A model generated the notes under the pieces. The model ran no database searches, was not told the DNA's origin, and saw only the letters and a list, made by a program, of their open reading frames with translations. A stretch of DNA of 64,000 nt from Nymphaea colorata (Eukaryota; Streptophyta; Magnoliopsida; Nymphaeales; Nymphaeaceae), in the NCBI RefSeq assembly GCF_008831285.2, contig NC_045138.2:17331934-17395933 (forward strand), in the 5' to 3' direction. Below are positions 1 through 11,068 of this stretch, one piece after another. A program made the position numbers and the translations under genes. How positions within the stretch are numbered: position 1 is the stretch's first letter; every line of letters begins with the position of its first letter.

Positions 1-40
1 TATCTAAGGGCATATTGGCCATGAAGCAAAAGTTGCAACC

Positions 41-47
41 TATAAAT
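41..47 (+). promoter_or_regulatory. TATA box of PR-4 copy 1
   Basis: TATAAAT lies 60 bp before the start codon, which predicts a short 5' leader. The same box is at 5524–5530, 11003–11009 and 16485–16491 for copies 2–4. Confidence 0.7.
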
Positions 48-106
48 GGACGTTGCCCCTGCATTGCTTTGATATCGTAAGAACTTCGGTGCAGTGAAGG
101 TCTCCT

Positions 107-898
107 ATGGCTCTTAGCTGCCAAGCAGTCTTTCTGGTGTGGGTGGCGGCCATGGCTGCCGGGCTGGCTGTGGCTCAGGCAACCACAGTCCGAGCCACCT
201 ACCACTACTACCGCCCTGTCCGTAAAAACTGGGACCTCACTGCTGCAGGAGCATATTGCGCCACTTATGATGCCGGGAAGCCGCTAGCCTGGCGCCAGAG
301 GTTCAAATGGACTGCCTTCTGCGGTCCAGACGGGCCTGGATTCCCCGGTGCCTGTGGAAAATGTTTACAGGTGAGGGTAAAGTAATCCTTAGAGTATACA
401 TATTAAATGGCATTAGATTCAGCCCCTTTGAAACATTTCATGCCTAAAAGATAGGAATATATGAAGCATTTTCTTTTTATGAGGATGCCCATATCTAACT
501 AAGCAGATCTCTGCCAGTTTAAGCCAAGACAAGCACCATGGTAATTGAAATATTATTGACCTCCTTTACTTCAAGGGGTGTGGCTCAACAGGTTCGGCCG
601 GCGGCTCATCGGCAGCCAGTCACTGGTTCAAATCTTAGGTCATGGGCATGCAACAAATTAAGTTTCTTATCAATGGATGTGTACCAAAATTAGCACGATG
701 ACCTAAGTTGAAGAAGGTTTTTTGATTCAGGTGACGAACCAAGCAACAGGATCGCAGCTGAAGGTGAGGATAGTGGACCAGTGCGCTAATGGAGGACTGG
801 ACTTGGACTGGTCTGCATTCAAGCAATTGGACACCAATGGCAACGGCTATCAACAAGGGCATCTCATGGTAGACTACCAATTTGTAAGCTGTGCTTGA
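107..898 (+). CDS. PR4: Barwin-domain PR-4 protein, copy 1 (secreted, class II type)
   Basis: Two exons, 107–370 and 731–898, with a phase-0 intron (gtgagg...ttcag), give a 143-residue protein. Residues 1 to about 23 are a hydrophobic signal peptide ending AGLAVA before QATTV. The rest is one barwin domain: ATYHYY, the WDL segment, [20 protein letters not shown], then VRIVDQC and GGLDLDW in exon 2. All six barwin cysteines are present, four in exon 1 and two in exon 2. There is no hevein chitin-binding domain, so it is of the short (class II) type. PR-4 proteins are secreted or vacuolar antifungal proteins, and several have RNase/DNase activity; that is family knowledge. A TATA box lies at 41–47 and AATAAA at 959–964. 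Reading on past the donor gives only VRVK and a stop, so splicing is needed. Confidence 0.93.
576..636 (+). mobile_element. tRNA-derived SINE-like remnant in the PR-4 intron (unit 1)
   Basis: The intron contains TGGCTCAACAGGT (resembling a pol III A box) and, about 40 bp later, GGTTCAAATCT (resembling a B box), the arrangement found in tRNA-derived SINEs. The same remnant is at 6059–6119 and 11538–11598. No target-site duplication was identified. The copies in units 1–3 end shortly after the B box. Confidence 0.4.
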
Positions 899-1960
899 GT
901 GACTAAATGGGCAGGAGGAGAAGGCAGCCCTAGCTGCTCACTAGCAGCAATATGTATCAATAAAGATGCCTTCTTCATAAAACAAAAACTCTCTCTCTCT
1001 CTTTCTCATGGTCGTATGATTGCCTCGGATCTTATATCTAAGGTTGAATTTTAATCCATGTGAGGTGAAATTCACATTTTAAGCAAGCAACAGATTTAAC
1101 AACTGTGGTATAAAATAATTACCTTATGTGGTAGCTTTAGATCTCATATGGGTCCCGCAAAATTCAGATCGGACAATATCAAACTTATCCTAAATGTCTT
1201 TTATGGGGCACGTGGTGAATTTTCAACCAATTTTTTTTTTTTTTCGCGGGGGGTGGCTCAAAAAACATATTTTAAAAAAATTTTATATAGGTAAACTAAA
1301 ATTTTAAAATTTTATATATAAAAATACGAATTCTAGAAAAACTGATATACCAAGTAGCCCTCTTCCCAAATATTAGACTTATGTATATGGTTAGCTCAAA
1401 CATGTGATATTTGTTTACATTTAATAGGAAGAGCCATTCCAGAAAATGAATTTGTGCGACAATGGAAGACTTTGCCAGTCGATGATTCACTACAACAATA
1501 TGGTCAAACAAGATTCATCAAGGCATTATCAAAGGCAATCTGTGTGTGTGTGTGTGTGTGTGTGCACGCACGCGTGCGTGCGTTAACAAGCCAAGTCAAT
1601 GTAGTGTATAGTCTGAAGATGACTCCACACCATTTCAGTATTATTGGTGAGACAAATTTTGCTAAATTATTTTCCATAATGCATGGAACCGCTAAAATCA
1701 CAATTGAAGCTTGCCCAACATAATGGGCCATTAATTCGAACAATGAACTTGTTTGAAATTGAAAGAATAGGAAAGACATGTTTTTGTTCCAAAAACAAAC
1801 CAAAAAAAAAGTTGATATGATTATGCTCAATTTTGTATTCATGGATTCAGAAGCAACATCTATAATGACGTCATGTTTTCTAAAAGAATAACATATTATA
1901 TATCTAAAAGATAAAATGTTCTTCTTATCAAACACTCTCTTTTAAGGTTGTTCAAAATTT
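899..1960. other. PR-4 unit: 3' flank and first intergenic block
   Basis: This holds the PR-4 3' UTR with AATAAA at 959–964, a CT microsatellite at about 989–1003, AT-rich DNA and a GT/Z-DNA-prone tract. Positions 1611–1775 are the first member of an internal duplicate pair (see the repeat at 2671–2832). No gene is seen. ORFs here on either strand have no family features, and one runs through the GT repeat. The equivalent blocks are 6382–7441 and 11861–12919. Confidence 0.6.
1541..1582. repeat. GT microsatellite fused to a perfect 18-bp GC-rich palindrome
   Basis: A (TG)n run passes without interruption into GCACGCACGCGTGCGTGC (1564–1581), which is its own reverse complement. The whole tract of about 40 bp alternates purine and pyrimidine, the classic Z-DNA-forming pattern. 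Repeated at 7021–7062 and 12500–12541. Confidence 0.85.
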
Positions 1961-2095
1961 CAAATAACCACAAGTTATATCTATTGTATATCCTACCATG
2001 TCTAAAAATAGTAAAAATGGGCAGTGACATGAAACCATTCTAAAAAACCTATGGGCACATTGGCCATTAAGCAAGCGGTACAACCTACGTACATT
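1961..2095 (+). pseudogene. Relict PR-4 promoter without a gene (unit 1)
   Basis: This stretch aligns by eye with the real PR-4 promoter at 5398–5535. Shared words include CAAATAACCACA, AATAGTAAAAATG, GCAGTGACATGAAA, CATTCTAA, GGGCA.ATTGGCCAT and GCAAC/ACAACCTA. The similarity stops just before the place of the TATA box, and no barwin exon follows. It appears to be the left-over of an older PR-4 copy whose gene was deleted or replaced. Confidence 0.75.
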
Positions 2096-2670
2096 AGCTC
2101 CCCAGTGAGACATATTTTCTTCATTATAATATAAATATATATTTATATATGTATTTTATTTTATTTATTGTGTGTGTATCTAAAGAAAAAAGTCCTCGAG
2201 TTGTCAATTTCCTTCCCTCGACCGAAGTCGTTGCTGTATCATTCTTAACTGGAAAGTTAAGGGGCATTATAGGAACTAACTTCAGTTCTCCACGGCGGCC
2301 CGCTGCCTGACGAGGGCCAGTGGAATCTGCCTTCATCATCTTGTCATAAATTATCAAAAAGGGACATCTTGGCCCGATCTGGGCCTCCAAAAGTCATTGT
2401 GTAAGTGCTTTTTTTTTTTTTCATATGAGTGATGTTAAATTTATGATTACATTTATTATTGATATTATTAGAAAACAATGGTCATAAATATTTTTAAATT
2501 TTGTGTGTGCGTGTGTGTGTAGGGCGGAGCAAGGGCCGTTGGCCTTCCTTAAAAAAAATTAAAAATTACGTATAAATTTTAAGATAAATTATTTATCTTA
2601 CATAAAAAATTTATATTTTGGTTTCTATTAAAATTTTGAAACTAAAATTTCTAACCTAACTCCTACTTAA

Positions 2671-2832
2671 GCTGAAGAAGGCTCCATACCATCTTGGTTT
2701 TAATAGTGAGACAAATTTTGCCAAGTTCTTTTTCCACAGCGCATGAAACCGCTAAAATCTCTACTATAGCTTTCCCAACATAAGGGGTCATTAATTTGAA
2801 CAATGAACTTGTTTGTTATTGAAAGAAAGGGA
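2671..2832 (+). repeat. Second member of an internal direct repeat within the PR-4 unit
   Basis: About 160 bp resemble 1611–1775 in the same orientation. Shared words include GAGACAAATTTTGC, CATG.AACCGCTAAAATC, CCCAACATAA and GAACAATGAACTTGTTTG. It is visibly diverged, with many substitutions. Together with the relict promoter, it shows that the 5.48 kb unit came from an older duplication of a shorter unit. Copies lie near 8151–8312 and 13631–13792. Confidence 0.75.
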
Positions 2833-2970
2833 TTGCATTAAGCTTGATAAGTTCGAGGGTTGATCATTTTTAGAATTCGTCCGCAGCTTGTCTCAGTCTC
2901 ATTGCTGTCTGTGCACCCTTTAGCAGATCAACAGCTATCCCTCGATTGATTTTAGATGTTGTTTGATAAA

Positions 2971-3330
2971 CATACAATATAGTTTCATTAGTATGAAAAC
3001 TGGCTCAAGCATGCCAATTGGCAATTAACCAATGTAATTGATAATACTAAAAAAAAAAAGCAATTTCCTCAATATGGAAACTGCCTTCAATGATAGACTA
3101 TTTATTTTGTTTTCTTTAAAGTTTTTACACAACACCATGACTTGATAAAGTGTTAATGGTCAATTTTCTTTTTGAGTGTGAGCAGCTTCACATGCTCAAT
3201 CAACAGCGATCACTTCCTCTCTCCTTTTAAGAGTAATACTTCTGTTCCACTCTCACAAATAAAGCTAAGACATCTGAAACGTTGAAATTTTATTTAGTTG
3301 CATGAATAACTAGTCTCATTTTTAAAATAT
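2971..3330 (+). repeat. Dispersed repeat R1, copy in PR-4 unit 1
   Basis: About 360 bp match 59469–59830 in the same order: ATTGATAATACT, the CCTCAATATGGAAACTGCC-like word, AATAGACTATTTATTTTG, TTTCTTTAAAGTTTTT, and the AGTGTGAGCA..CACATGCTC segment. A shorter related piece is at 39821–39960. The other array copies are 8451–8809 and 13931–14290. It is probably a non-autonomous transposable element fragment; the ends are not defined. Confidence 0.7.
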
Positions 3331-4287
3331 AACATGGATGAAGATCTTCAGTAAAATTCAGAAAGGTGTTAAATCCAAAACATTGCCACCTACATTTATG
3401 TACTAGAGATGAATATGGCTGAGAGTAGCTTTTTTGGATCTTGATCAAGTCTTTCGGAAATAGATGAGTGAGAATAGCAGGCTATGTCAACTAAATGTGT
3501 GGTACCACGGGTGCAAGTGCCGGTGCGAATGCCGGAACGGCACATCTCAAAAAATTTAAGTGCAGCAGTGCAGTGAAGATATTTTATTTTTAAAAAAAAA
3601 ATTATTATATATATAACAGAATAAGCATTTATATATTATTATTACAATTTAGTTATTAATGTATATAACATACTAAAATAATTATATTGCATAGAAAAAT
3701 ATCAAAACAACATATATTATATAAGTAATTGGTAATATGACATTTTAACTGGCCTCGGGTGTGAGTCGAAGCCGCACCCATGTCCGGTGTGCACCCGACT
3801 CGATGCGACTCGGGTGCGGCAGTAAAATAAAAAAGTCCGAGTGACTTAGATAGCAGGCTACGAATGCTAGAGGAAATTGGCAACATGTGAGAACCAGCAC
3901 ACCCTATGTTTCAAATGCAAGTGCATGTGAAATGTAAAAGTGGTCAAGTATGAAACCTATTTCAAGACCCAGTAGAGTCATACAGCACAGTATTATCACC
4001 GAATTACCTTAGGGCTCCTATCAACCGCATCTCCCTGTGCTGCGGTATCATCGATCAACTTCAACACGTTAGTCAAAAATAATTCGTACAATACCTTATT
4101 TAGCAACATACAAATTACGTTTGCAAAAACAAGTTATTGCACATCAAAACTCATAGACGATTATTATAGCTGGCATTCTGAGGTAAGTATCTATATACAT
4201 CTAAAAATGCAGCAGAAGCTTGTACAAGTTCTTTTTGTTGCTTCCATGGTTAATCCACCAACCCATACTTCGCGGACTATCGGCACA

Positions 4288-4452
4288 TTAATCATCAGAA
4301 TCGTCACTTTCACTTCTAACAGGATCATCATCAGCCCCTCTTGTACCAGTATTCTCTGGCTTCTCAGGTGGTGCATGTCTGTTTTTAGCGCCAACGTCAT
4401 TGGCATCTTCATGCTCCGTAGCTTCAGTGCGTGAACTGCGATTTGTCAAGGT
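4288..4452 (-). CDS. Possible terminal coding exon with an acidic tail (unit 1), unidentified
   Basis: On the minus strand, a splice acceptor (tttcttgttag at 4453–4463) is followed by 54 open codons and a stop. The translation begins TLTNRSSRTEATEHED and ends DDPVRSESDDSDD. The hydrophilic, Asp/Ser-rich C-terminus looks like a real protein tail rather than chance. I found no upstream exon within the unit, so it may be a captured gene fragment. Repeated at 9766–9930 and 15248–15412. The family is not recognised. Confidence 0.3.
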   Translation of the reverse strand, partial: TLTNRSSRTEATEHEDANDVGAKNRHAPPEKPENTGTRGADDDPVRSESDDSDD

Positions 4453-5589
4453 CTAACAAGAAATTTAAATGAAGTAACCTACTAGGAGAAAGTCCAAAGA
4501 ACCAACAATACAGAAACCAAGACGAATCTGAATCCCAGGAAGAACACATTTTTTTATATTGACATAGCCTCCTGATTCTGAGGCACACAATCACAGAACC
4601 AGTGGAGATGCTCAAAAAGGGAAAAAAATACTGTATAGATCGTATCACAGAAAAAAAAAAAGATGACATGAAAAAGGATATCTACATTCTCTGTGGTACC
4701 ACGATATGTGAGAATGTTGACAATATCTCTCTCTCTCAAGAATAAATTGTTGTTCTTATCAAACACTCTTTTAAGGCTGCAACAGCTGGTAGAAGTCTAG
4801 TTTGAAGATTTTGTTAGTTTCCAAAGTACCAAAGCTGATTCTAATCTGCCAATACTTATTTGCTGTCCTGGACTTGATTATTTTGCAATCTTAATCAGGC
4901 ATCGTAGATGTGACATACTTTCTCATTAGAGATCAAAGTTTGAGACCTTTTCTCTACACTAAGAATTCTCTTTTATTGTTAAACCCCAATAAAATTTCAT
5001 CATAGCATGACTACCCCAAACTACTGAATGATGTTTTTTGGGTTTTTAATTGTTTGACTGGCCGATGTTCGATTAGTAAATCATGAGAGGGTTTATGCCA
5101 TGGCTTTGGGTGGGGGGTTAGTAGGCAGCTGATCTCCATTTCAAATGTCAATGGCATCAACTACTTATACTGCAAAAGGAAGGTCACCGACGCCAAAGTT
5201 GAAGCGTACCAGGGACATAAAGGATTAAGTGGGAGCTTCAGCTCTTTGACAATGGGTGTGTGACGCATCTCCCCTCCAATTTAGCACTTTCACTTCATAT
5301 GGAATGCCACCAATCAATAAAGTTCTGTGTAGACTGTAGACCATACTTTAATATTTACATCAAGGTTTTACCCCATTAGATGCACTTTGTCATCCTTCAA
5401 ATAACCACAGTCTATATTTACTGTATAGCTTACCATGGCTCCAAATAGTAAAAATGAGCAGTGACATGAAATCATTCTAAGAATATCTAAGGGCATATTG
5501 GCCATGAAGCAAAAGTTGCAACCTATAAATGGACGTTGCCCCTGCATTGCTTTGATATCGTAAGAACTTCGGTGCAGTGAAGGTCTCCT

Positions 5590-6381
5590 ATGGCTCTTAG
5601 CTGCCAAGCAGTCTTTCTGGTGTGGGTGGCGGCCATGGCTGCCGGGCTGGCTGTGGCTCAGGCAACCACAGTCCGAGCCACCTACCACTACTACCGCCCT
5701 GTCCGTAAAAACTGGGACCTCACTGCTGCAGGAGCATATTGCGCCACTTATGATGCCGGGAAGCCGCTAGCCTGGCGCCAGAGGTTCAAATGGACTGCCT
5801 TCTGCGGTCCAGACGGGCCTGGATTCCCCGGTGCCTGTGGAAAATGTTTACAGGTGAGGGTAAAGTAATCCTTAGAGTATACATATTAAATGGCATTAGA
5901 TTCAGCCCCTTTGAAACATTTCATGCCTAAAAGATAGGAATATATGAAGCATTTTCTTTTTATGAGGATGCCCATATCTAACTAAGCAGATCTCTGCCAG
6001 TTTAAGCCAAGACAAGCACCATGGTAATTGAAATATTATTGACCTCCTTTACTTCAAGGGGTGTGGCTCAACAGGTTCGGCCGGCGGCTCATCGGCAGCC
6101 AGTCACTGGTTCAAATCTTAGGTCATGGGCATGCAACAAATTAAGTTTCTTATCAATGGATGTGTACCAAAATTAGCACGATGACCTAAGTTGAAGAAGG
6201 TTTTTTGATTCAGGTGACGAACCAAGCAACAGGATCGCAGCTGAAGGTGAGGATAGTGGACCAGTGCGCTAATGGAGGACTGGACTTGGACTGGTCTGCA
6301 TTCAAGCAATTGGACACCAATGGCAACGGCTATCAACAAGGGCATCTCATGGTAGACTACCAATTTGTAAGCTGTGCTTGA
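5590..6381 (+). CDS. PR4: Barwin-domain PR-4 protein, copy 2
   Basis: Exons 5590–5853 and 6214–6381 encode the same 143 residues as copy 1, and I see no difference in the coding sequence. The signal peptide, six cysteines and intron position are identical. The promoter is fully visible here: the TATA box is at 5524–5530, and the upstream sequence back to about 5397 is the stretch that is also found as a gene-less relic inside each unit. AATAAA lies about 60 bp after the stop. Identity extends through the intron, so this is a duplicate too young to have diverged in function; dosage is the most likely effect. The role is as for copy 1. Confidence 0.93.
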
Positions 6382-7441
6382 GTGACTAAATGGGCAGGAG
6401 GAGAAGGCAGCCCTAGCTGCTCACTAGCAGCAATATGTATCAATAAAGATGCCTTCTTCATAAAACAAAAACTCTCTCTCTCTCTTTCTCATGGTCGTAT
6501 GATTGCCTCGGATCTTATATCTAAGGTTGAATTTTAATCCATGTGAGGTGAAATTCACATTTTAAGCAAGCAACAGATTTAACAACTGTGGTATAAAATA
6601 ATTACCTTATGTGGTAGCTTTAGATCTCATATGGGTCCCGCAAAATTCAGATCGGACAATATCAAACTTATCCTAAATGTCTTTTATGGGGCACGTGGTG
6701 AATTTTCAACCAATTTTTTTTTTTTTCGCGGGGGGTGGCTCAAAAAACATATTTTAAAAAAATTTATATAGGTAAACTAAAATTTTAAAATTTTATATAT
6801 AAAATACGAATTCTAGAAAAACTGATATACCAAGTAGCCCTCTTCCCAAATATTAGACTTATGTATATGGTTAGCTCAAACATGTGATATTTGTTTACAT
6901 TTAATAGGAAGAGCCATTCCAGAAAATGAATTTGTGCGACAATGGAAGACTTTGCCAGTCGATGATTCACTACAACAATATGGTCAAACAAGATTCATCA
7001 AGGCATTATCAAAGGCAATCTGTGTGTGTGTGTGTGTGTGTGTGCACGCACGCGTGCGTGCGTTAACAAGCCAAGTCAATGTAGTGTATAGTCTGAAGAT
7101 GACTCCACACCATTTCAGTATTATTGGTGAGACAAATTTTGCTAAATTATTTTCCATAATGCATGGAACCGCTAAAATCACAATTGAAGCTTGCCCAACA
7201 TAATGGGCCATTAATTCGAACAATGAACTTGTTTGAAATTGAAAGAATAGGAAAGACATGTTTTTGTTCCAAAAACAAACCAAAAAAAAAAGTTGATATG
7301 ATTATGCTCAATTTTGTATTCATGGATTCAGAAGCAACATCTATAATGACGTCATGTTTTCTAAAAGAATAACATATTATATATCTAAAAGATAAAATGT
7401 TCTTCTTATCAAACACTCTCTTTTAAGGTTGTTCAAAATTT

Positions 7442-7575
7442 CAAATAACCACAAGTTATATCTATTGTATATCCTACCATGTCTAAAAATAGTAAAAATG
7501 GGCAGTGACATGAAACCATTCTAAAAACCTATGGGCACATTGGCCATTAAGCAAGCGGTACAACCTACGTACATT
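7442..7575 (+). pseudogene. Relict PR-4 promoter without a gene (unit 2)
   Basis: Same relic as at 1961–2095, carried along in the duplication of the whole unit. It differs from unit 1 only by one A in a homopolymer. Confidence 0.75.
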
Positions 7576-9765
7576 AGCTCCCCAGTGAGACATATTTTCT
7601 TCATTATAATATAAATATATATTTATATATGTATTTTATTTTATTTATTGTGTGTGTATCTAAAGAAAAAAGTCCTCGAGTTGTCAATTTCCTTCCCTCG
7701 ACCGAAGTCGTTGCTGTATCATTCTTAACTGGAAAGTTAAGGGGCATTATAGGAACTAACTTCAGTTCTCCACGGCGGCCCGCTGCCTGACGAGGGCCAG
7801 TGGAATCTGCCTTCATCATCTTGTCATAAATTATCAAAAGGGACATCTTGGCCCGATCTGGGCCTCCAAAAGTCATTGTGTAAGTGCTTTTTTTTTTTTT
7901 TCATATGAGTGATGTTAAATTTATGATTACATTTATTATTGATATTATTAGAAAACAATGGTCATAAATATTTTTAAATTTTGTGTGTGCGTGTGTGTGT
8001 AGGGCGGAGCAAGGGCCGTTGGCCTTCCTTAAAAAAAATTAAAAATTACGTATAAATTTTAAGATAAATTATTTATCTTACATAAAAAATTTATATTTTG
8101 GTTTCTATTAAAATTTTGAAACTAAAATTTCTAACCTAACTCCTACTTAAGCTGAAGAAGGCTCCATACCATCTTGGTTTTAATAGTGAGACAAATTTTG
8201 CCAAGTTCTTTTTCCACAGCGCATGAAACCGCTAAAATCTCTACTATAGCTTTCCCAACATAAGGGGTCATTAATTTGAACAATGAACTTGTTTGTTATT
8301 GAAAGAAAGGGATTGCATTAAGCTTGATAAGTTCGAGGGTTGATCATTTTTAGAATTCGTCCGCAGCTTGTCTCAGTCTCATTGCTGTCTGTGCACCCTT
8401 TAGCAGATCAACAGCTATCCCTCGATTGATTTTAGATGTTGTTTGATAAACATACAATATAGTTTCATTAGTATGAAAACTGGCTCAAGCATGCCAATTG
8501 GCAATTAACCAATGTAATTGATAATACTAAAAAAAAAAAGCAATTTCCTCAATATGGAAACTGCCTTCAATGATAGACTATTTATTTTGTTTTCTTTAAA
8601 GTTTTTACACAACACCATGACTTGATAAAGTGTTAATGGTCAATTTCTTTTTGAGTGTGAGCAGCTTCACATGCTCAATCAACAGCGATCACTTCCTCTC
8701 TCCTTTTAAGAGTAATACTTCTGTTCCACTCTCACAAATAAAGCTAAGACATCTGAAACGTTGAAATTTTATTTAGTTGCATGAATAACTAGTCTCATTT
8801 TTAAAATATAACATGGATGAAGATCTTCAGTAAAATTCAGAAAGGTGTTAAATCCAAAACATTGCCACCTACATTTATGTACTAGAGATGAATATGGCTG
8901 AGAGTAGCTTTTTTGGATCTTGATCAAGTCTTTCGGAAATAGATGAGTGAGAATAGCAGGCTATGTCAACTAAATGTGTGGTACCACGGGTGCAAGTGCC
9001 GGTGCGAATGCCGGAACGGCACATCTCAAAAATTTAAGTGCAGCAGTGCAGTGAAGATATTTTATTTTTAAAAAAAAAATTATTATATATATAACAGAAT
9101 AAGCATTTATATATTATTATTACAATTTAGTTATTAATGTATATAACATACTAAAATAATTATATTGCATAGAAAAATATCAAAACAACATATATTATAT
9201 AAGTAATTGGTAATATGACATTTTAACTGGCCTCGGGTGTGAGTCGAAGCCGCACCCATGTCCGGTGTGCACCCGACTCGATGCGACTCGGGTGCGGCAG
9301 TAAAATAAAAAAGTCCGAGTGACTTAGATAGCAGGCTACGAATGCTAGAGGAAATTGGCAACATGTGAGAACCAGCACACCCTATGTTTCAAATGCAAGT
9401 GCATGTGAAATGTAAAAGTGGTCAAGTATGAAACCTATTTCAAGACCCAGTAGAGTCATACAGCACAGTATTATCACCGAATTACCTTAGGGCTCCTATC
9501 AACCGCATCTCCCTGTGCTGCGGTATCATCGATCAACTTCAACACGTTAGTCAAAAATAATTCGTACAATACCTTATTTAGCAACATACAAATTACGTTT
9601 GCAAAAACAAGTTATTGCACATCAAAACTCATAGACGATTATTATAGCTGGCATTCTGAGGTAAGTATCTATATACATCTAAAAATGCAGCAGAAGCTTG
9701 TACAAGTTCTTTTTGTTGCTTCCATGGTTAATCCACCAACCCATACTTCGCGGACTATCGGCACA

Positions 9766-9930
9766 TTAATCATCAGAATCGTCACTTTCACTTCTAACAG
9801 GATCATCATCAGCCCCTCTTGTACCAGTATTCTCTGGCTTCTCAGGTGGTGCATGTCTGTTTTTAGCGCCAACGTCATTGGCATCTTCATGCTCCGTAGC
9901 TTCAGTGCGTGAACTGCGATTTGTCAAGGT
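9766..9930 (-). CDS. Possible terminal coding exon with an acidic tail (unit 2)
   Basis: Identical copy of the 4288–4452 candidate exon in the second array unit. Confidence 0.28.
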   Translation of the reverse strand, partial: TLTNRSSRTEATEHEDANDVGAKNRHAPPEKPENTGTRGADDDPVRSESDDSDD

Positions 9931-11068
9931 CTAACAAGAAATTTAAATGAAGTAACCTACTAGGAGAAAGTCCAAAGAACCAACAATACAGAAACCAAGA
10001 CGAATCTGAATCCCAGGAAGAACACATTTTTTTATATTGACATAGCCTCCTGATTCTGAGGCACACAATCACAGAACCAGTGGAGATGCTCAAAAAGGGA
10101 AAAAAATACTGTATAGATCGTATCACAGAAAAAAAAAAAAGATGACATGAAAAAGGATATCTACATTCTCTGTGGTACCACGATATGTGAGAATGTTGAC
10201 AATATCTCTCTCTCTCAAGAATAAATTGTTGTTCTTATCAAACACTCTTTTAAGGCTGCAACAGCTGGTAGAAGTCTAGTTTGAAGATTTTGTTAGTTTC
10301 CAAAGTACCAAAGCTGATTCTAATCTGCCAATACTTATTTGCTGTCCTGGACTTGATTATTTTGCAATCTTAATCAGGCATCGTAGATGTGACATACTTT
10401 CTCATTAGAGATCAAAGTTTGAGACCTTTTCTCTACACTAAGAATTCTCTTTTATTGTTAAACCCCAATAAAATTTCATCATAGCATGACTACCCCAAAC
10501 TACTGAATGATGTTTTTTGGGTTTTTAATTGTTTGACTGGCCGATGTTCGATTAGTAAATCATGAGAGGGTTTATGCCATGGCTTTGGGTGGGGGGTTAG
10601 TAGGCAGCTGATCTCCATTTCAAATGTCAATGGCATCAACTACTTATACTGCAAAAGGAAGGTCACCGACGCCAAAGTTGAAGCGTACCAGGGACATAAA
10701 GGATTAAGTGGGAGCTTCAGCTCTTTGACAATGGGTGTGTGACGCATCTCCCCTCCAATTTAGCACTTTCACTTCATATGGAATGCCACCAATCAATAAA
10801 GTTCTGTGTAGACTGTAGACCATACTTTAATATTTACATCAAGGTTTTACCCCATTAGATGCACTTTGTCATCCTTCAAATAACCACAGTCTATATTTAC
10901 TGTATAGCTTACCATGGCTCCAAATAGTAAAAATGAGCAGTGACATGAAATCATTCTAAGAATATCTAAGGGCATATTGGCCATGAAGCAAAAGTTGCAA
11001 CCTATAAATGGACGTTGCCCCTGCATTGCTTTGATATCGTAAGAACTTCGGTGCAGTGAAGGTCTCCT

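Larger units (their letters stand above)
2096..5396. other. PR-4 unit: long intergenic block
   Basis: About 3.3 kb without a recognised gene. It contains AT-rich DNA, the internal repeat at 2671–2832, the dispersed repeat at 2971–3330, a GC-rich inverted pair (GCCGCACCC 3771–3779 and GGGTGCGGC 3812–3820) in sequence that looks transposon-derived, a possible minus-strand last exon at 4288–4452, and a short open stretch ending near 5260 with AATAAA after it (5317–5322) that I cannot identify. The same block occurs in units 2 and 3. Confidence 0.55.

Noticed and set aside
576-636. A functional tRNA gene in the PR-4 intron
   Set aside because: Box-like words are present but no cloverleaf or acceptor stem can be drawn; SINE remnant preferred.
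635-880. 81-codon minus-strand ORF, present in all units
   Set aside because: Antisense shadow of PR-4 exon 2.
1504-1935. 143-codon minus-strand ORF in the PR-4 unit (also 12463–12894)
   Set aside because: It reads through the GT microsatellite (a TH repeat) and changes length between units with single homopolymer indels; no family features.
5133-5262. Open stretch (NVNGINYLYCKRKVTDAKVE...) with AATAAA after it
   Set aside because: Faint likeness to an Ole e 1-type strand, but too short, with no matching upstream exon; left unassigned.
5368-5688. 106-codon minus-strand ORF, present in units 1–3
   Set aside because: Antisense to the PR-4 promoter and exon 1; no domain.
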